Source: Clostridiales bacterium (GTDB lineage Bacteria > Bacillota > Clostridia > Christensenellales > Aristaeellaceae). Taken from it: DNA of 9,142 nucleotides. The DNA is taken from contig JALFHA010000394.1 of assembly GCA_022776785.1 (NCBI GenBank), positions 1 to 9,142 of the forward strand. The letters are read 5' to 3'. Below the pieces are notes generated by a model. That model saw only the letters and a list, made by a program, of their open reading frames with translations. It ran no database searches and had not been told where the DNA came from. Below are positions 5,782 through 9,142 of the stretch, in pieces (the first letter of the stretch is position 1; each line of letters starts with the position of its first letter). The position numbers and the translations under genes are program-made.

Positions 5782-7683
5782 TCACAGCGTCGTGCGCAGC
5801 AGCTCCATGCTGCCTGCGAGCCGGTAGGCGCCCATGCCCGCAGGCAGGAATACGCTCTCGCCCTTGCGCAGCGCGAGGCTCTCTCCATTGGCAATCAGCG
5901 CGCCCTCGCCGCTCAGGCACAGGAGCGAGACGAAGCTATCCGCCGTGGCCTCATCCTCCATCAGGCCGCTGACGGTCAGCGCGCTGACGTGGAAGCGTTC
6001 GCAGCTCACCAGCGGCTGCACCTGCCCGCCGGGAACAGCCTTTGCAGGCTCTGTCGGGCCGACGGGGCAGATCGGCGGCTCGCGCAGGGCGACGTCCAGC
6101 GCCTTTTGGATGTGCAGCTCGCGCGGCTTGCCGTCCGCACCGACGCGACCGAAATCGTAGACGCGATAGGTCAGATCGGAGCTCTGCTGCACCTCGGCGA
6201 TGAGCAGGCCGCCGCCAATGGCGTGCACCGTGCCCGCCGGGATGAAGAACACGTCTCCGGGCTTGGCCTCCACCCAGTTCAGCAGCTCGGTCAGCGTATT
6301 GCTGCGGATGGCCTCCTCCATCTGCTCGAGGGTAATTTCCTCCTTGAAGCCGTAGTAGATGCCCGCGTCGGGCTGCGCGTCCACGACATACCACATCTCC
6401 GTCTTGCCGAAGGAGTTCTCCTCGCGGCGGGCATACTCGTCGTCCGGGTGTACCTGCACGGAGAGCGGCTGCGCCGCATCGATGAGCTTGATGAGCAGCG
6501 GGAACTCGGTATGCTCGTCCGCCTTCGCGCTGAGCTGTTTCGGGTTGGCCTTGAGGTAGTCCGCCAGCGTTTTGCCCTGCCACGGGCCGTCCGCGATGAT
6601 GGAAGGACCGGCGCGGTGGCAGCTCAGCTCCCAGCTCTCGGCCAGCGGGCTCATGTCGGTCTGCTTGCCGAAATCGCGCTTGAGCCGCTCGCCGCCCCAG
6701 AGGTAGTCCTTGTATGCCGCCTTCAGGCGGAGCGGCGCAAGCGCCCGGAGGCGCAGGCACAGCGCAGCCGCGCCGATGATGCCCGCGAGATTGCCCAGGC
6801 TGGCCGTGGCAATCTCGGTGACGAAGCTGGTCTCCCCGCCGAAGCAATGCGCGCGCACATAGTCGTTGAGCGGGCGGGTGAGCGCCTCGCCCTGCCCGGA
6901 GATGCCGCCGCCGATGAGAATTTTCTCCGGACGAAGGAGGTTAACCAGATTGGTGAGCGCCTCGCCGAGGTACGTTTCATACTGCGTGACGACCGCTTTT
7001 GCCGTCTCGTCGCCGCGGTTTTTCGCGTCGTAGATGTCGTAGGCGCTCAGATTGGGCTTGTTGAGCAGGCTCTCGGGATGCGTTTCAGCGGCTTCGCGGC
7101 CCATGCGGATGAGCCCCGTCGCGGAGACGTAGCTTTCCACGCAGCCCGGACGCCCGCAGGTGCAGGGCACGCCACCGGAGATGAGCGTCGTGTGGCCGAA
7201 CTCCGCGCCTGCGCCATCCATGCCCTCAAGCAGCTCGCCGCCCACGACGATGCCGCTGCCCACGCCCGTGCCCAGCGTGATGAGCACGACGTCGCGGCAG
7301 TCCTTGCCCGTGCCGGCGACAGCCTCGCCCAGTGCAGCGCAGTTGGCGTCGTTGCTCAGGCGGCAGGGATAGCCCGTCAGGCGCGTGATCTCCGCGCACA
7401 GCGGCACATGATCCCAGTGCAGGTTGTTGGAGTAGACAACCTCGCCGCGGCCGCAATGGCATACGCCCGGGCTGCCCACACCCACGCCTGCGCAGTCCGC
7501 GGGATCGAGACCGCTTTTCTCGATGAGGCTGCGCACGAGCGCCGCCATGTCCGCGACAACCTCCTGCCACGGGCGCTCTGCGCGCGTGCGGACGCTGTCC
7601 TTGTGAAGCAGACGGTACTCGCCGTCCACCACGCCGGCGGCGATGTTCGTGCCGCCCAGATCGATGCCGATTGCGTAACGCAT
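5782..7683 (-). CDS. ROK-family sugar kinase fused to mannose-6-phosphate isomerase
   Basis: One uninterrupted 633-residue frame holds two enzymes. Residues 1-308 are a ROK hexokinase: phosphate loop DLGGTN (D8), likely catalytic base D112 in SNDAN, second phosphate motif TLGTGVGSG (136-144), sugar-binding EFGH (161-164) and the ROK zinc motif CTCGRPGC (C174, C176, C181). It ends in the family-typical LGNLAGIIGAA. After almost no linker, residues 314-633 form a short Bacillus-type class I phosphomannose isomerase: LWGG (328-331), zinc ligands Q410 and H412 in QVHPDD, E429 in KTEMWY, H487 in IPAGTVHAI, and substrate-binding YRVYDFGR (506-513). Together they could take mannose to mannose 6-phosphate to fructose 6-phosphate, or kinase and isomerase may serve separate sugars (glucose or fructose; mannose); kinase specificity cannot be read here. 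GGAAGG stands about eight bases before the ATG. It follows the ABC gene by 29 bp. Confidence 0.92.
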   Translation of the reverse strand: MRYAIGIDLGGTNIAAGVVDGEYRLLHKDSVRTRAERPWQEVVADMAALVRSLIEKSGLDPADCAGVGVGSPGVCHCGRGEVVYSNNLHWDHVPLCAEITRLTGYPCRLSNDANCAALGEAVAGTGKDCRDVVLITLGTGVGSGIVVGGELLEGMDGAGAEFGHTTLISGGVPCTCGRPGCVESYVSATGLIRMGREAAETHPESLLNKPNLSAYDIYDAKNRGDETAKAVVTQYETYLGEALTNLVNLLRPEKILIGGGISGQGEALTRPLNDYVRAHCFGGETSFVTEIATASLGNLAGIIGAAALCLRLRALAPLRLKAAYKDYLWGGERLKRDFGKQTDMSPLAESWELSCHRAGPSIIADGPWQGKTLADYLKANPKQLSAKADEHTEFPLLIKLIDAAQPLSVQVHPDDEYARREENSFGKTEMWYVVDAQPDAGIYYGFKEEITLEQMEEAIRSNTLTELLNWVEAKPGDVFFIPAGTVHAIGGGLLIAEVQQSSDLTYRVYDFGRVGADGKPRELHIQKALDVALREPPICPVGPTEPAKAVPGGQVQPLVSCERFHVSALTVSGLMEDEATADSFVSLLCLSGEGALIANGESLALRKGESVFLPAGMGAYRLAGSMELLRTTL

Positions 7684-7712
7684 AGAAAAGACTTCCTTTC
7701 CTTGTGTTGTGT

Positions 7713-9142
7713 TTACTGCGTTTTATAGAGATTGAGCCACGGTGCGCGGAAGGGCAGGCGGTCAAACTCGCTGCGCTCATAGACCTCGCAGACTGCGCCG
7801 CGCTGCACGCGCACGAGCCTGTCCGCAAGCGTGAAGGTATCCGCCAGATTGACCGCGAGGATGATGACGGCGGCGCCGCTTTGAAGCAGCTCCTCAAGCA
7901 GCTCCCAGATGTGCATACGGGTATCGAGATCCGCGCCGCGGAACGGCTGCACGCAGACGACCACGCGCGGCTTCTGCAACAGAACGCGCTGGTAGACCAC
8001 GTCGTAGCGCTGGCGGCGCGACATGCGGTCGGGGTAGAGGGTGAAGGCATCCTCACCCAGGCGCTGCGACCACTCCTTTTGCAGGCCCTCGCGCACGCGG
8101 TGGCTGCGCCAGATCTCCGGCAGGCGGTGATCGACCGTCATGCACAGGTTGTCCAGGCAGCTCATCTCCGGGAAGATCATGGAGACGTCCGGCAGCTCGC
8201 GGATGACGGCAAGCTCCCGCGTGGGATGCGGCGCGAAGGGCTTGCCGCCGAGCAGGATATCGCCGGACTCGGCCTCGCGCTCCCCGGTGAGAATGGCGAT
8301 GAGGTCGTCAAAGACGAGATTCTGCATATCCTGCACGACCACGCACTCCCCCTGTGCGGCAGTGAGCGACAGGCCGCGCATGTCGCCGCCGCGCAGATCG
8401 CGCAGCTCAAGGGCGCATGGGCCGCGGCGCGCATCCGGACTCTTTAGGCGCTGCTCCTGCACGCGCGCCAGATAGTCGCCGCTGTAGAGCGCATTGCCGT
8501 CCTTGAGGGTGAGCACCTTGATGATGCGCCCGTTTGAGTAGACCGCCGTGCGGTCGCAGAGCTGCATCAGCTCCTCGTAATGGTAGCTGATATAGAGGAA
8601 CGCAAAGCCCTCATCTGCATAGCGGCGAATCAGTGCGTGCAGGCGCTCAAGCTCCGCGTCGCTGATGATGGTGCCGATTTCGCGCAGGACGATGAGCTTG
8701 CAGCCCATCAGCACGGCCTTGACCAGCTCCACGGCCACGCGCTCAAACGGGCTCAGGCTGCTGACCAGCGCGTCCGCGCGGACATGGACGCCAATCGCGT
8801 CGAGCACCGGCTGCACCTGACCGGCGAGAACTCTCGGCCGCACCAGCCAGCTGCGAAAGCCCGGACGCAGCACGAAGATATTGTCCGCGACGGTCAGGTC
8901 GTCGACGAGGCTGCTCTTGTTCTGGATGACGGCGATGCGGTTCTCGTGCCGCCCCGGCGCGCGCCAGCTGTTGACGAGCGCCTCCCGGTAGTAGACGCTG
9001 CCCGCGCGCAGCGGCAGGTTGAAGCGCAGAAGATCCAGCAGCGCGGAGACACCGTGGCCGCTCCTGTGCAGCAAGCCGACGATCTCCCCGGCGAACACGT
9101 TGAGGCAGAAGTCCTCAAGCTGCACCACGCCCTGCTCCACGC
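7713..9142 (-). CDS. degenerate two-cassette ABC protein of the sugar-importer (RbsA/MglA) type, 5' end outside window
   Basis: At least 475 residues in the layout of ribose/galactose importer ATPases, two nucleotide-binding cassettes in one chain, but with catalytic motifs lost in both. Counting from the GTG at 9140, cassette 1 has HRSGHGVS (25-32) where Walker A should have a lysine, LSPFERVAVE (129-138) for the LSGGQ signature, VLREIG (151-156) for the Walker B DEP, and ISYHYEE where the switch histidine is usual. The Q-loop glutamine (Q73) remains. Cassette 2 has QDMQNLVF (270-277) for Walker A and VQPFRGAD (397-404) for DEPTRGVD. Fold-defining parts such as CDRTAVYSNGR and ADRLVRVQRG persist, and there is no stop or frameshift, so it looks like a maintained pseudo-ATPase rather than a pseudogene. 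About 15-25 N-terminal residues are missing, so this GTG is probably internal. It lies 29 bp upstream of the kinase-isomerase gene, same strand; a regulatory or scaffolding role in sugar use is inference. Confidence 0.8.
   Translation of the reverse strand, partial: VEQGVVQLEDFCLNVFAGEIVGLLHRSGHGVSALLDLLRFNLPLRAGSVYYREALVNSWRAPGRHENRIAVIQNKSSLVDDLTVADNIFVLRPGFRSWLVRPRVLAGQVQPVLDAIGVHVRADALVSSLSPFERVAVELVKAVLMGCKLIVLREIGTIISDAELERLHALIRRYADEGFAFLYISYHYEELMQLCDRTAVYSNGRIIKVLTLKDGNALYSGDYLARVQEQRLKSPDARRGPCALELRDLRGGDMRGLSLTAAQGECVVVQDMQNLVFDDLIAILTGEREAESGDILLGGKPFAPHPTRELAVIRELPDVSMIFPEMSCLDNLCMTVDHRLPEIWRSHRVREGLQKEWSQRLGEDAFTLYPDRMSRRQRYDVVYQRVLLQKPRVVVCVQPFRGADLDTRMHIWELLEELLQSGAAVIILAVNLADTFTLADRLVRVQRGAVCEVYERSEFDRLPFRAPWLNLYKTQ

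Noticed and set aside
5989..7728. 579-codon plus-strand open frame opposite the kinase-isomerase gene
   Set aside because: Same shadow pattern; the minus-strand protein has all the catalytic motifs of two enzymes.

Overview
The window looks like chromosome of a fairly high-GC member of the Clostridia (Bacillota). The evidence is the strong GGAGG-type ribosome binding sites, intrinsic terminators, Firmicutes-type glycolytic enzymes, a short Bacillus-type ManA domain and an RbsA/MglA-like ABC protein. An order cannot be named from sequence alone. Nearly all of the coding sequence is GC-rich; the insertion sequence and the two non-coding stretches around 1530-1720 and 5480-5720 are clearly poorer in GC.

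Layout. Positions 1-427 carry two full copies and one partial copy of a structured repeat. Its 3' half reads like the 3' half of 5S rRNA (loop E and helix IV region, then GCCGG), but helix IV is extended by a long hairpin and the usual 5S helices II-III are absent. Each full copy is followed at once by a strong intrinsic terminator of unrelated sequence. The third copy is cut by an IS630-type insertion sequence (428-1530, TA target, imperfect inverted ends). Its transposase is split over two frames and can be joined by a -1 shift. Beyond it lie another terminator-like hairpin, a good sigma-70-type promoter (TTGACA, 17 bp, TACACT) and a GC-rich leader.

The promoter drives pgk-tpiA-gpmI (1863-5475): phosphoglycerate kinase, triosephosphate isomerase and cofactor-independent phosphoglycerate mutase, all intact. 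A GC-rich hairpin sits between pgk and tpiA. Downstream, 5476-5721 is an unexplained, hairpin-rich stretch that could be a decayed mobile element or RNA, closed by a bidirectional terminator (5722-5766).

On the minus strand, running toward that terminator, are two genes that look like one operon. The first, cut by the window edge, encodes an ABC protein with the two-cassette layout of sugar-importer ATPases (RbsA/MglA) in which the catalytic motifs of both cassettes are replaced, so it is probably a pseudo-ATPase. After a 29 bp gap comes a single 633-residue protein fusing a ROK-family sugar kinase to a type I mannose-6-phosphate isomerase, with the active-site motifs of both intact. The fusion could phosphorylate a hexose and feed fructose 6-phosphate into glycolysis, three of whose enzymes are encoded by the convergent operon. 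The most novel items are the mini-5S-like repeat, the pseudo-ABC protein and the ROK-ManA fusion.
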